This document shows, piece by piece, positions 1 through 7,003 of a stretch of 33,952 nucleotides of DNA. This DNA comes from an uncultured Lachnospiraceae bacterium. GTDB lineage: Bacteria; Bacillota; Clostridia; TANB77; CAG-508. The stretch is from contig CAMEHU010000017.1 in the NCBI GenBank assembly GCA_945917765.1, positions 1 to 33,952 of the forward strand. The letters are read 5' to 3'. The number at the start of each line of letters is the position of its first letter. Position 1 is the stretch's first letter. Position numbers and translations under genes: made by a program. The notes under the pieces were generated by a model. That model was not told the origin of the DNA. It saw only the letters and a program-made list of their open reading frames with translations, and did not search any database.

Positions 1-70
1 TTGAGGATTATGTATATTTTTTTGAATATTTTCCCGAAAGATATTGACACTATCATTGAATCTCAGTAGT

Positions 71-99
71 TTGACTAATCTTAATATATAGTATATAAT
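71..99 (+). promoter_or_regulatory. Sigma-A-type promoter
   Basis: TTGACT (71-76) and TATAAT (94-99) are separated by 17 bp. It points into the decayed SEC-C cassette 1. No intact gene follows before the methyltransferase, so this may be the surviving promoter of that dead cassette. A second TGGTATAAT extended -10 lies at about 162-170. Confidence 0.5.
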
Positions 100-197
100 T
101 ATGAACAGAAAAAACACAAATGTATGATTTTCCAATTCGCACAATTTATTGAACTTTGAAATATGGTATAATGATGGCAGTGAACGGATGTGGACGG

Positions 198-397
198 TGT
201 CCACAATTTGTCCACAGTAGAGAAATATTTATAATATAAATAGTACAGATAATACAAATAATATAGATGTTACCTAGTCTGGAAAAGCCTGAAATACAGG
301 TAATATTATAAATACAAATAATACAGATAATATGGGAGTACAAAGTTCATGTGGAAGTGGTAAGAAATATAAAAACTGCTGTGGTAAAAACGCTTAA
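198..397 (+). pseudogene. Decayed SEC-C tail cassette, copy 1
   Basis: The end of this stretch (350-397) reads in one frame as CGSGKKYKNCCGKNA and a stop, the zinc-binding SEC-C motif found at the C-terminus of SecA and of small SEC-C proteins; its usual first Cys-Pro is missing. It is preceded by an Asn/Thr-rich linker (INTNNTDN). The frame has stops further up (TAG, TGA near 270-292) and no usable start, so the gene is dead. At 198-216 there are two TGTCCACA copies 11 nt apart, and GTGGAC/GTCCAC (190-204) forms an inverted repeat. The same layout recurs at 5136-5335 and 6538-6733. It may be a duplicated 3' end of secA or a relic of an independent SEC-C gene. Confidence 0.6.
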
Positions 398-452
398 AAT
401 CGGTACTTTCAGGGAATGGCATAGCGAGTATAAATTACCAAAAACTATAAAA

Positions 453-471
453 TGTTCGCAAAATGTTCGCA
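453..471 (+). repeat. TGTTCGCA tandem pair (11-nt period)
   Basis: TGTTCGCAAAATGTTCGCA at 453-471 is identical over 19 bp to 5136-5154. A single TGTTCGCA half lies at 5430-5437, just downstream of the rhuM -10 box. The one-helical-turn period fits a protein-binding site. Confidence 0.6.
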
Positions 472-510
472 TACACAAAATTTGTGGACAATGTAATTAA
501 AAATTTTTTT

Positions 511-542
511 AAAGAGCTAATTTTAGTTAGCTCTTTTTGCTC
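511..542 (+). terminator. Intrinsic terminator upstream of the methyltransferase
   Basis: AAAGAGCTAA (511-520) pairs with TTAGCTCTTT (527-536) around a 6-nt loop, followed by T-rich sequence. It ends transcription from the SEC-C relic before the R-M promoter. Confidence 0.75.
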
Positions 543-598
543 TAAAAATTCTTTATTCATATTTTGCGTAAAGTTCAAGACAAAACTTTTTAAAGTCA

Positions 599-627
599 TT
601 GTTAAAAAATAAAATTTATGATATAAA
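599..627 (+). promoter_or_regulatory. Promoter of the R-M operon
   Basis: TTGTTA (599-604) and TATAAA (622-627) are separated by 17 bp; an overlapping TATAAT lies at 629-634. AAGGAAGG just upstream of the ATG at 667 is the ribosome-binding site. Confidence 0.55.
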
Positions 628-666
628 ATATAATAGTAATTAAAAAAACAAAAGGAAGGTATACAA

Positions 667-1668
667 ATGAAAGTAATTAGTTTATTTAGTGGTTGTGGAG
701 GTTTAGATTTAGGTTTTGAAAAAGCTGGATTTGAAATTCCAATTGCCAATGAATTTGATAAAAATATATGGAAAACGTATGAAATTAACCATAAGAATAC
801 AAAGTTGATAAAGGGAGATATTCGAAACATCAAAGAAGAAGATTTCCCGGAAGACGTTGATGGAATAATAGGAGGTCCTCCATGTCAATCTTGGTCGGAA
901 GCTGGTTCTTTAAGAGGAATAGATGATGAAAGAGGAAAACTTTTTTATGATTATATTAGAATATTAAAACATGTAAAGCCGAAATTCTTCTTAGCCGAAA
1001 ACGTAAATGGAATGTTGGCTGATAGACATTCTGAGGCAGTAAATAACATCATAAATTTATTTGATGAAGCAGGGTATGATGTTCAAATATATAAAGCAAA
1101 TGCAAAAGATTATGGAGTAGCTCAAGAAAGAAAAAGGATATTTTTTATTGGTTTTAGAAAAGGTAGTAATTATAAATTTGAATTCCCAAAAGGCTCTACA
1201 TTAGATGATAAAAGTAAAATTACGTTAAAAGATATAATTTGGGATTTACAAGACACAGCTGTACCTTCATTAGAAAAGAATAAGCATAATCCGGAAGCTA
1301 TAAATAATAATGAATATTTTATAGGAGAGTATTCTCCTATGTTTATGAGCCGAAATAGAGTGAAATCTTGGGATGAACAAGCTTTTACTGTACAAGCATC
1401 AGGTAGACAATGCCAAATTCACCCTCAAGCCCCTAAAATGGTAAAATTCGGAAAAAATGATTGTAGATTTGTTGAAGGAAAAGAAAATTTATATAGAAGA
1501 ATGACTGTAAGAGAAGTTGCTAGAGTACAGGGATTTCCGGATAATTTTAAGTTTGATTATACAAATACGGATGTTGGATATAAAATGATAGGAAATGCTG
1601 TACCTATTAATCTAGCTTATGAAGTTGCTACGGCCATAAAAAATACTTTAGAGAATGGAGGAAATTAG
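667..1668 (+). CDS. DNA (cytosine-5) methyltransferase, M.HaeIII-like
   Basis: This 333-residue protein transfers a methyl group from S-adenosylmethionine to C5 of cytosine in DNA. The motifs appear in canonical order: SAM-binding [12 protein letters not shown] (6-17), catalytic GGPPCQSW with nucleophile Cys73, ENV near residue 110, [12 protein letters not shown], and C-terminal [16 protein letters not shown] and IGNAVP. From memory it resembles M.HaeIII almost end to end, including the target-recognition stretch [14 protein letters not shown], so GGCC is the likely target; that specificity is inferred. It protects host DNA from the nuclease encoded directly downstream, whose GTG start abuts this gene's TAG stop. 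Length matches M.HaeIII (about 330). Confidence 0.95.
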   Translation: MKVISLFSGCGGLDLGFEKAGFEIPIANEFDKNIWKTYEINHKNTKLIKGDIRNIKEEDFPEDVDGIIGGPPCQSWSEAGSLRGIDDERGKLFYDYIRILKHVKPKFFLAENVNGMLADRHSEAVNNIINLFDEAGYDVQIYKANAKDYGVAQERKRIFFIGFRKGSNYKFEFPKGSTLDDKSKITLKDIIWDLQDTAVPSLEKNKHNPEAINNNEYFIGEYSPMFMSRNRVKSWDEQAFTVQASGRQCQIHPQAPKMVKFGKNDCRFVEGKENLYRRMTVREVARVQGFPDNFKFDYTNTDVGYKMIGNAVPINLAYEVATAIKNTLENGGN

Positions 1669-2628
1669 GTGAGTGATAAAAGCAATAATCAAGGAAGAGC
1701 TTTTGAATATATATGTTTAATTTCTCTTGAAAGGGAGATTAAAAAATATAGAAATGTTGAAATAGTATTAAACAGTTCTTTTGATGCAGCATTGACTGCT
1801 TGGAAATCTATTGATAAAGCGTTACAAACTAATTTGATTACAAGTGCTGAATCTATTGTAAAAACAATTTTTGAATTAGAACCTATGATTGTTGAAAAAG
1901 ATGATGATAAAGTTGAATTGTTAATACAACCTGATGTAATGGGAGAAGTTGGTGACGTAAGAGATATTGTAGCAATTAGAAAAGAAAGAAAATGGGAGAT
2001 TGGTTTTAGTGTTAAGCATAATCACTTTGCTGTAAAACATAGTAGATTAGCCAAAACTCTGGATTTTGGAGAAAGATGGTATGATAAAAAGTGTTCAGAA
2101 CAATATTGGAATGATGTTAAACCAATTTTTGACTATCTATCTAAGGAAAAGGATAAAGGGACTACTTGGAGAGATTTACCGGATAAAGATATAGATGTAT
2201 ATGTTCCGTTACTAAATGCTTTTGTTGAAGAAATAAAAAGGACATATAAAGAATATCCTGAATTACCAAAAAGAATGGTTGAATATTTGTTAGGTGCATT
2301 TGATTTTTACAAAATAATAAGTATAGATAGTGATAAATTAACTCAAATACAAACATTTAATATGAGAGGTACATTAAACAAAAATAGTAAAAAAGAGGAA
2401 GCTAAAGTTAAAATACCGGTAGTTAATTTACCTACTCGTTTAGTAGATATACAATTAAAACCAGGTAGTACTAATAAAGTTGAATTATACTTAGACAACG
2501 GGTGGCAATTCAGTTTTAGAATACATAACGCTTCAACTATTGTTGAGCCAAGTCTAAAATTTGATATACAAATTGAAGGTATGCCAACATCAATTATAGC
2601 AATTAATTGCTATTGGACAACAAAATAA
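1669..2628 (+). CDS. Type II restriction endonuclease, HaeIII family
   Basis: This 319-residue protein is the cognate nuclease of the preceding methyltransferase and probably cuts unmethylated GGCC. It resembles R.HaeIII as I recall it: an N-terminal KSNNQGRAFEY block, FELEPMIVEKDDDKV, GEVGDVRDIVAIRK, SVKHNHFAVKHSRL, VEYLLGAFDFYK and the C-terminal LYLDNGWQFSFRIHNAST block. The acidic GDVRD plus the following strand with KHN are likely active-site parts. It starts with GTG immediately after the methyltransferase stop, with GGAGG inside the upstream gene as ribosome-binding site, so the two are translationally coupled with methylase first. No obvious terminator follows. Confidence 0.93.
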   Translation: MSDKSNNQGRAFEYICLISLEREIKKYRNVEIVLNSSFDAALTAWKSIDKALQTNLITSAESIVKTIFELEPMIVEKDDDKVELLIQPDVMGEVGDVRDIVAIRKERKWEIGFSVKHNHFAVKHSRLAKTLDFGERWYDKKCSEQYWNDVKPIFDYLSKEKDKGTTWRDLPDKDIDVYVPLLNAFVEEIKRTYKEYPELPKRMVEYLLGAFDFYKIISIDSDKLTQIQTFNMRGTLNKNSKKEEAKVKIPVVNLPTRLVDIQLKPGSTNKVELYLDNGWQFSFRIHNASTIVEPSLKFDIQIEGMPTSIIAINCYWTTK

Positions 2629-2701
2629 CATGAAAACGTTGTATGTTTTAAGTATACAAAAGAAAACAAAAATAAAAGGAGTGTTAATATTTAAGAAGAT
2701 G

Positions 2702-2729
2702 TTGACATTTCTTTTTGATTTATAATACT
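2702..2729 (+). promoter_or_regulatory. Probable promoter of the Thoeris-like operon
   Basis: TTGACA (2702-2707) is followed at 16 bp by AATACT (2724-2729). A better TATAAT (2721-2726) is only 13 bp away, so the -10 assignment is uncertain. The region separates the R-M pair from the next operon. Confidence 0.4.
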
Positions 2730-2770
2730 TATAAAATTATTTAATTTGATTAGAATTGGAGGTGTAGTAA

Positions 2771-3592
2771 ATGAAACAAAAATTTCTTGATGTTAATTTA
2801 ATTAAGGCACAATGGAACATATTTTCAATTATATCAACAATTACAGGGTTTGTATTAGCGATTACAGGAGTTCCAAATAATTATAATATAGGCATATTAG
2901 TGGGATTTATAATTCTATTTATAATAATTTATCTTTTAATTTTTAGCTATTATAAATTTTTATGTAATCATGTTGTATTAAAGATTGGTAAAGTAAATGT
3001 AGATGTAAAAGTTGGAGATCTTTTTAAAGAAGATGGGCTAAAGGTAATTCCTGTAAATGAATATTTTGATACACAAGTCGATGATGTTATAATATCACAA
3101 ACTTCTTTACATGGTATGTATGTGAAAGAATATTTAAAGTATAATGATTTAGAAAGTTTAAATTCAAAAATTGAAGAATGTTTAGCAAGATATAAATATG
3201 AAGAAAATTTAGACAGGTTAGAAGGAAAGACAAAAAAATATGTAATAGGAACTACTATAAATATAAATGATTATATTTTAACTGCATTAACAAAATTCAA
3301 TGATAAAAATGAAGCATATTTATCAATGCAAGAATACTTAAAATTTCTAAATGATTTTTGGAATGAAATAAATCGTATTCATAATGGAAGAGTTATAAAT
3401 GTACCAATAATCGGTACAGGAATTTCAAGAATTAATCCAGTTTTGTCAGAGCAAGAATTCCTAGAACAGATAATATGGTCACTAAAAACCTCATCATTAG
3501 TTACAAGTAAAAGTAAAGTTAATATAATTATTTACACTGGCGATAAAGAAAAAATATCTTTTTCTGAGCTAAAAAATAGATTCAAAAAATAA
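2771..3592 (+). CDS. thsA: ThsA-like effector: two membrane segments plus macro domain (type II Thoeris)
   Basis: This 273-residue protein has two hydrophobic helices (about 16-34 and 40-60) and then a soluble macro-like domain (about 70-273). Features of the ThsA macro family (formerly DUF6430) are VNEYFDTQVDDVIISQTSLHG (about 95-115) and the ligand-loop VPIIGTGISRINP. In type II Thoeris the macro domain is known to sense a TIR-made ADP-ribose-derived signal (His-ADPR) and the membrane part to execute damage. The gene starts at ATG 2771 after a GGAGGTG ribosome-binding site and lies 14 bp before the TIR gene, which supports the pairing. I identify the family by pattern, not by search. Confidence 0.75.
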   Translation: MKQKFLDVNLIKAQWNIFSIISTITGFVLAITGVPNNYNIGILVGFIILFIIIYLLIFSYYKFLCNHVVLKIGKVNVDVKVGDLFKEDGLKVIPVNEYFDTQVDDVIISQTSLHGMYVKEYLKYNDLESLNSKIEECLARYKYEENLDRLEGKTKKYVIGTTININDYILTALTKFNDKNEAYLSMQEYLKFLNDFWNEINRIHNGRVINVPIIGTGISRINPVLSEQEFLEQIIWSLKTSSLVTSKSKVNIIIYTGDKEKISFSELKNRFKK

Positions 3593-3606
3593 GGAGGAAT
3601 TTTAAA

Positions 3607-4125
3607 ATGTCAGTTTATAGAACAAGAACATATATAGCAGCGGATTTTGATCACGACAAAGATGCTGTAGACCAATTACATAAATGGAATGATAGTAAGA
3701 AATGGAGTTTGTCTTTTTCAGATGCACATGATTTACAAACATCAAGTGATAATAGTTTATACTGCTCTATCAAATCATCATTAAAATATCGTATGGATGG
3801 TTCAAATACATTTGTTTTAATTGTTGGTAATAACACAAATAAAATTACCAAAGGTGGATGTCAAAATTGTGGTAGTTATAATAGTCATACATATTCATGT
3901 GCACGAGGACATTCTGTAGATTATCGTAGCTATATAAATTTTGAATGTGATAAAGCAGTTGAAGCAGGTATTAAGATTATTGTCTTATACAATGCTACAA
4001 GAGTAGATAAATCAAAATGCCCAGAAATTTTAAGAAATATTGGTACTCATAAAGCAATGGTTTATTATGAAGACGGAAAATATTATTGGGACTATCAGTC
4101 TGTAAAGGATGCATTTGATATATAA
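3607..4125 (+). CDS. thsB: ThsB-like TIR-domain protein (type II Thoeris)
   Basis: This 172-residue protein matches the ThsB/TIR fold of the MTH538 type: RTYIAADFDHDKDA at the N-terminus, SDAHDLQ, the strand TFVLIVGNNT, and YINFECDKAVEAGIKIIVLYN, in which Glu113 is the probable NADase catalytic residue. In Thoeris the TIR enzyme consumes NAD+ on phage infection and makes the signal that activates ThsA. An insertion CQNCG...C...GH (Cys85, Cys88, Cys98, His102) could bind zinc. GGAGG at 3593-3597 supports the start, 14 bp after thsA, and a protease gene follows after 36 bp in the same direction. Confidence 0.75.
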   Translation: MSVYRTRTYIAADFDHDKDAVDQLHKWNDSKKWSLSFSDAHDLQTSSDNSLYCSIKSSLKYRMDGSNTFVLIVGNNTNKITKGGCQNCGSYNSHTYSCARGHSVDYRSYINFECDKAVEAGIKIIVLYNATRVDKSKCPEILRNIGTHKAMVYYEDGKYYWDYQSVKDAFDI

Positions 4126-4161
4126 AAAATCAGAATTAATAAAAAGTGGAGGCAATGAAAA

Positions 4162-5013
4162 ATGGAACGAATAAACAACTTTTCACTTTCAGAGCAATTG
4201 GCGTATTCAACTGTAAGATTAATTTGTGAATTGGATAATGGTGGAACATCAATAGGAACTGGATATGTGATGCAATTTTTGCATAATAAAGAAAACAACT
4301 CGTGCAAAAATGTTGTTATTACAAATCAACATGTGATAGAAAATTCAAATAAAATTACAATGTTCTTTAATATTAATGAAAATGGTAAACCAGTAGATAC
4401 GGAAAAAAGAGGAATAGTTATTCCAAAAGAAACATATCAGCAGTTAATAGTTAAACATCCAGAAGTTGATTTATGTGCAATAGATATAACTTCAATGATT
4501 TTAGCTTGGCAAAATATGTACAAAACAAATTTATACATATTGCCAATTCCAATGGAGGCAATACCAACCCAGAATGATTTGGAAGATTTAAAGCAAATTG
4601 AAGATATTGTTATGGTTGGATATCCCATCGGCTTAATGGATGATTACAATAATAAACCCATTTTCAGGAAAGGAATAACAGCTACTCATCCAAAGTTTAA
4701 TTATAACAATAAGAAAGAATTTTTGATAGATATAGCATGTTTTCATGGTTCAAGTGGCTCACCGGTTTTTGTACTTAATGAAGGAAGTTATTCAGATAAA
4801 TTTTGTAATGTGCACATAGGTGGAAGAATAATGCTTCTTGGAACCGTGTATCAAAATAGAATAGAGAGTACTAATGGAGAAATACGAGTTATGAATATTC
4901 CAACTTCGAGTATTCCATACACAGTAACAGGTATTCCAATAAATATAGGTGCGGTTATAAAATCTGAAACCTTATATGATTTAGAGAATATGATAAAAAA
5001 TAAACAGGTTTAA
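4162..5013 (+). CDS. Cytoplasmic trypsin-like serine protease linked to Thoeris
   Basis: This 283-residue protein has the chymotrypsin-fold triad: TNQHVIE (His57), HPEVDLCAID (Asp103) and HGSSGSPVF (Ser198). There is no signal peptide or membrane segment, so it should act in the cytoplasm. The N-terminal GGTSIGTGYV resembles the entry strand of HtrA/trypsin-like peptidases; no PDZ domain is visible. It sits 36 bp after thsB with a GGAGG ribosome-binding site and no terminator or clear promoter between, so it is probably co-transcribed. Standard type II Thoeris has two genes, making this a candidate extra effector, regulator or a separate small defence gene. The substrate cannot be inferred. 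Confidence 0.75.
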   Translation: MERINNFSLSEQLAYSTVRLICELDNGGTSIGTGYVMQFLHNKENNSCKNVVITNQHVIENSNKITMFFNINENGKPVDTEKRGIVIPKETYQQLIVKHPEVDLCAIDITSMILAWQNMYKTNLYILPIPMEAIPTQNDLEDLKQIEDIVMVGYPIGLMDDYNNKPIFRKGITATHPKFNYNNKKEFLIDIACFHGSSGSPVFVLNEGSYSDKFCNVHIGGRIMLLGTVYQNRIESTNGEIRVMNIPTSSIPYTVTGIPINIGAVIKSETLYDLENMIKNKQV

Positions 5014-5050
5014 TTTTATGTCTTGGGCGAAAAATAATAGTTACAGGGAG

Positions 5051-5080
5051 TTGACAAATCTGTTTCACAAGAGTTAAAAT
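5051..5080 (+). promoter_or_regulatory. Promoter-like site before SEC-C copy 2
   Basis: TTGACA (5051-5056) and TAAAAT (5075-5080), spacer 18 bp. It points into the second SEC-C relic, as the similar elements before copies 1 and 3 do. Confidence 0.4.
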
Positions 5081-5135
5081 AAAGAAAACAAATTAAGAAA
5101 GGTCGTTATTTTCTAGGCAAAAGCTCTGTGGACAT

Positions 5136-5335
5136 TGTTCGCAAAATGTTCGCAGGATGAGGAAAAACTATAGTAACGATAGTTCCAAAAATACTATAAA
5201 TACCAAATATGCAATGTGCCAAAGATTTGAAAATACTATAGTTCCATAAATACTATAAATAACGATAATACTAACACATTTTGTCCATGTGGATCAGGAA
5301 AGAAATATAAAAATTGCTGTGGAAGAAATCAATAG
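5136..5335 (+). pseudogene. Decayed SEC-C tail cassette, copy 2
   Basis: Positions 5282-5335 read CPCGSGKKYKNCCGRNQ and a stop, an intact four-ligand SEC-C zinc motif. An Asn/Thr linker (SSINTINNDNTNTF) precedes it. Upstream coding is broken: an Asn/Thr-rich run (SSKNTINTKY) sits in a different frame with stops between. TGTTCGCA occurs twice at 5136-5154 with 11-nt period, 152 bp before the first CGSGK cysteine codon, the same spacing as in copy 1. There is no complete reading frame. This is the most intact of the three tails. Confidence 0.65.
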
Positions 5336-5350
5336 TAAAAATATTATAAT

Positions 5351-5390
5351 AGATATCGATGTCGAAAAATGTCGATATCTTTTTGTTTTT
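5351..5390 (+). terminator. Intrinsic terminator before rhuM
   Basis: AGATATCGA pairs with TCGATATCT around a short loop that can pair further, followed by a T-rich run to about 5390. It directly precedes the rhuM -35 box. Confidence 0.75.
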
Positions 5391-5395
5391 TATAG

Positions 5396-5424
5396 TTGAT
5401 TTTCATAGATATTCATGATACAAT
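5396..5424 (+). promoter_or_regulatory. rhuM promoter
   Basis: TTGATT (5396-5401), 17-bp spacer, TACAAT (5419-5424). The reading frame is open back to a TTG at 5396, but this promoter lies inside that extension, so translation must start at the later ATG 5459. TGTTCGCA (5430-5437) overlaps the expected transcription start and could be an operator half-site. Confidence 0.7.
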
Positions 5425-5458
5425 ACAAATGTTCGCAAAAAACGAAGGAGGTATCACT

Positions 5459-6472
5459 ATGGATAACATGAATGGAGATATTATAATTTATCAAACAGAA
5501 GATGGTTTAACCAAAATTGATGTTAAAGTGGAAAATGAAACAGTATGGTTGTCTCAACAACAGATGTCTGAATTATATAATACGACTAAACAAAACATTA
5601 GTCTACATATAAAAAATATATTTGAGGAAGATGAGTTAAGTGAAGATTCAACTGTCAAGGAATTCTTGACAGTTCAAAAAGAGGGAAATAGAGATGTTGA
5701 AAGAAAAGTTAAGTACTATAATTTAGATATGATAATCTCTTTAGGATATAGAATTAAATCTAAAATCGCTACAAATTTTAGAAGATGGGCAACAGAAAGA
5801 TTAAAAGAATATATGATTAAAGGTTTTACTATGGATGATGAAAGACTTAAAGGAAATGGTGGAGGCAATTATTGGAAGGAATTACTTGCTAGAATTAAAG
5901 ATATTAGATCATCAGAAAAAGTGTTATATAGACAAGTTTTAGATTTATATGCAACAGCTGTTGATTATAATCCAAAAGATGAAAAGACGATTGAATTTTT
6001 TAAAATTGTTCAAAACAAGTTACACTATGCAACTCACGGGCATACAGCTTCAGAAGTAATATATGAAAGAGCAGATTCTGATAAACCATTTATGGGATTA
6101 ACAACGTTTAAAGGCGATATTCCAGTATTAAGTGATGTAGTAATTGCGAAAAACTACTTAAGCGAAGAAGAATTAAAAGTTTTAAATAATTTGGTATCAG
6201 GATATTTTGATTTTGCTGAGATACAAGCAATAAGACATAATCCTATGCATATGGAAGATTATATTAAACATTTAGATTTAATCCTTTCATCTACAGGAGA
6301 AAAATTATTAACTGGTGCTGGGACTGTTAGTCATGAAAAAGCAATAGAAAAAGCAAAAACAGAATATAGAAAATATCAAGTAAAAACCATAAGTCCTGTT
6401 GAGCAAGAATATTTAAATACTTTAAAGGAAATAAGCAAAAAAATTGAAGATAAAGGTAGTGTTAAGAAATAA
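5459..6472 (+). CDS. RhuM-family protein (virulence RhuM)
   Basis: This 337-residue protein belongs to the RhuM family: the N-terminal helix-turn-helix-like block VWLSQQQMSELYNTTKQNIS, then KYYNLDMIISLGYRIKSK, NFRRWATERLKEYMIKGF, and the C-terminal half with HYATHGHTASEVIYERAD and IRHNPMHMEDYIKHLD. The biochemical role of RhuM proteins is unclear; they recur in defence islands, mobile elements and next to toxin or restriction genes. The start is ATG 5459, chosen because GGAGG lies 8-9 nt upstream and the promoter precludes longer forms. It is monocistronic, bounded by terminator 5351-5390 upstream and SEC-C copy 3 downstream. Confidence 0.85.
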   Translation: MDNMNGDIIIYQTEDGLTKIDVKVENETVWLSQQQMSELYNTTKQNISLHIKNIFEEDELSEDSTVKEFLTVQKEGNRDVERKVKYYNLDMIISLGYRIKSKIATNFRRWATERLKEYMIKGFTMDDERLKGNGGGNYWKELLARIKDIRSSEKVLYRQVLDLYATAVDYNPKDEKTIEFFKIVQNKLHYATHGHTASEVIYERADSDKPFMGLTTFKGDIPVLSDVVIAKNYLSEEELKVLNNLVSGYFDFAEIQAIRHNPMHMEDYIKHLDLILSSTGEKLLTGAGTVSHEKAIEKAKTEYRKYQVKTISPVEQEYLNTLKEISKKIEDKGSVKK

Positions 6473-6476
6473 TATA

Positions 6477-6505
6477 TTGACAAGTATACTACGAAATGGT
6501 TAAAT
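6477..6505 (+). promoter_or_regulatory. Promoter-like site before SEC-C copy 3
   Basis: TTGACA (6477-6482), 17 bp, TTAAAT (6500-6505), starting 5 bp after the rhuM stop and pointing into the third SEC-C relic. Confidence 0.4.
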
Positions 6506-6537
6506 TAATTCAGGTAGATGAATGTGTTGGCGACACG

Positions 6538-6733
6538 GTTGCCAATTTGTTGCCAGAATATAAATAAATATAATATGAATAGTATTGTAAATATTATTTG
6601 TATTGAAATCCAATTGCTTAACAAAGTATTGAAATAACAGTAATATTATAAATATCATAAATACTTATAATATATAGTGGTACACTGCATGTGGCAGTGG
6701 AAAAAATATAAGAACTGTTGCGGGATTAAATAA
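6538..6733 (+). pseudogene. Decayed SEC-C tail cassette, copy 3
   Basis: From 6690 the sequence reads CGSGK, and after restoring one deleted A near 6701-6707 it continues KYKNCCGIK and a stop at 6731-6733. As it stands the motif is frameshifted. GTTGCCA is repeated with 11-nt period at 6538-6555, exactly 152 bp before the cysteine codon, and TTGGC/GCCAA forms an inverted repeat as in copy 1. Between them lies AT-rich sequence resembling the Asn/Thr linkers of the other copies. No gene is readable. Confidence 0.55.
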
Positions 6734-6748
6734 ATAAAAATCTAAATA

Positions 6749-6775
6749 AGAGGCTTAAACGGCCTCTTTTGTAAT
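6749..6775 (+). terminator. Intrinsic terminator after SEC-C copy 3
   Basis: GAGGC and GCCTC pair around a 7-nt loop (ttaaacg), followed by TTTTG. It closes the third SEC-C relic. Confidence 0.65.
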
Positions 6776-6788
6776 ATAGTGAAAAATC

Positions 6789-6817
6789 TTGACATTACAA
6801 CATACATATGATATTAT
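6789..6817 (+). promoter_or_regulatory. Strong promoter upstream of the yhcG-like gene
   Basis: TTGACA (6789-6794), 17-bp spacer, TATTAT (6812-6817). The first downstream element is a stem-loop terminator (6874-6924), not a gene. The promoter may therefore make a transcript of about 100 nt, or feed the nuclease gene through an attenuator. Confidence 0.65.
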
Positions 6818-6873
6818 ACAAACAATAGTTCACATATAGGAATGAATATAAAAATAAAAAAGTAATAAATGAA

Positions 6874-6924
6874 GCAAGAACTAAAATTCAATTTGAAGGG
6901 AGGTTTTTGCTTTTTTATTTTTTT
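6874..6924 (+). ncRNA. Conserved 37-nt stem-loop with T-tract, copy A
   Basis: GCAAGAACT (6874-6882) pairs with GGTTTTTGC (6902-6910), followed by TTTTTTATTTTTTT. It matches copy B (9028-9064) at 30 of 37 positions, including loop sequence, with identical length. It lies between a good promoter and the nuclease gene. It may be an attenuator, a short RNA, or the terminator left after the gene between promoter and terminator was lost. Confidence 0.5.
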
Positions 6925-7003
6925 AGGAACATGTACTAAACAGAGCAACTAATATATGTTATTTAATTAATAATTATTACAACAATTTTTAAAGGAGGAA
7001 AAT

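Noticed and set aside
453-5154. CRISPR-like reading of the TGTTCGCA repeats
   Set aside because: Repeats are 7-8 bp with 3-4 bp spacers in pairs only; there is no array and no cas gene.
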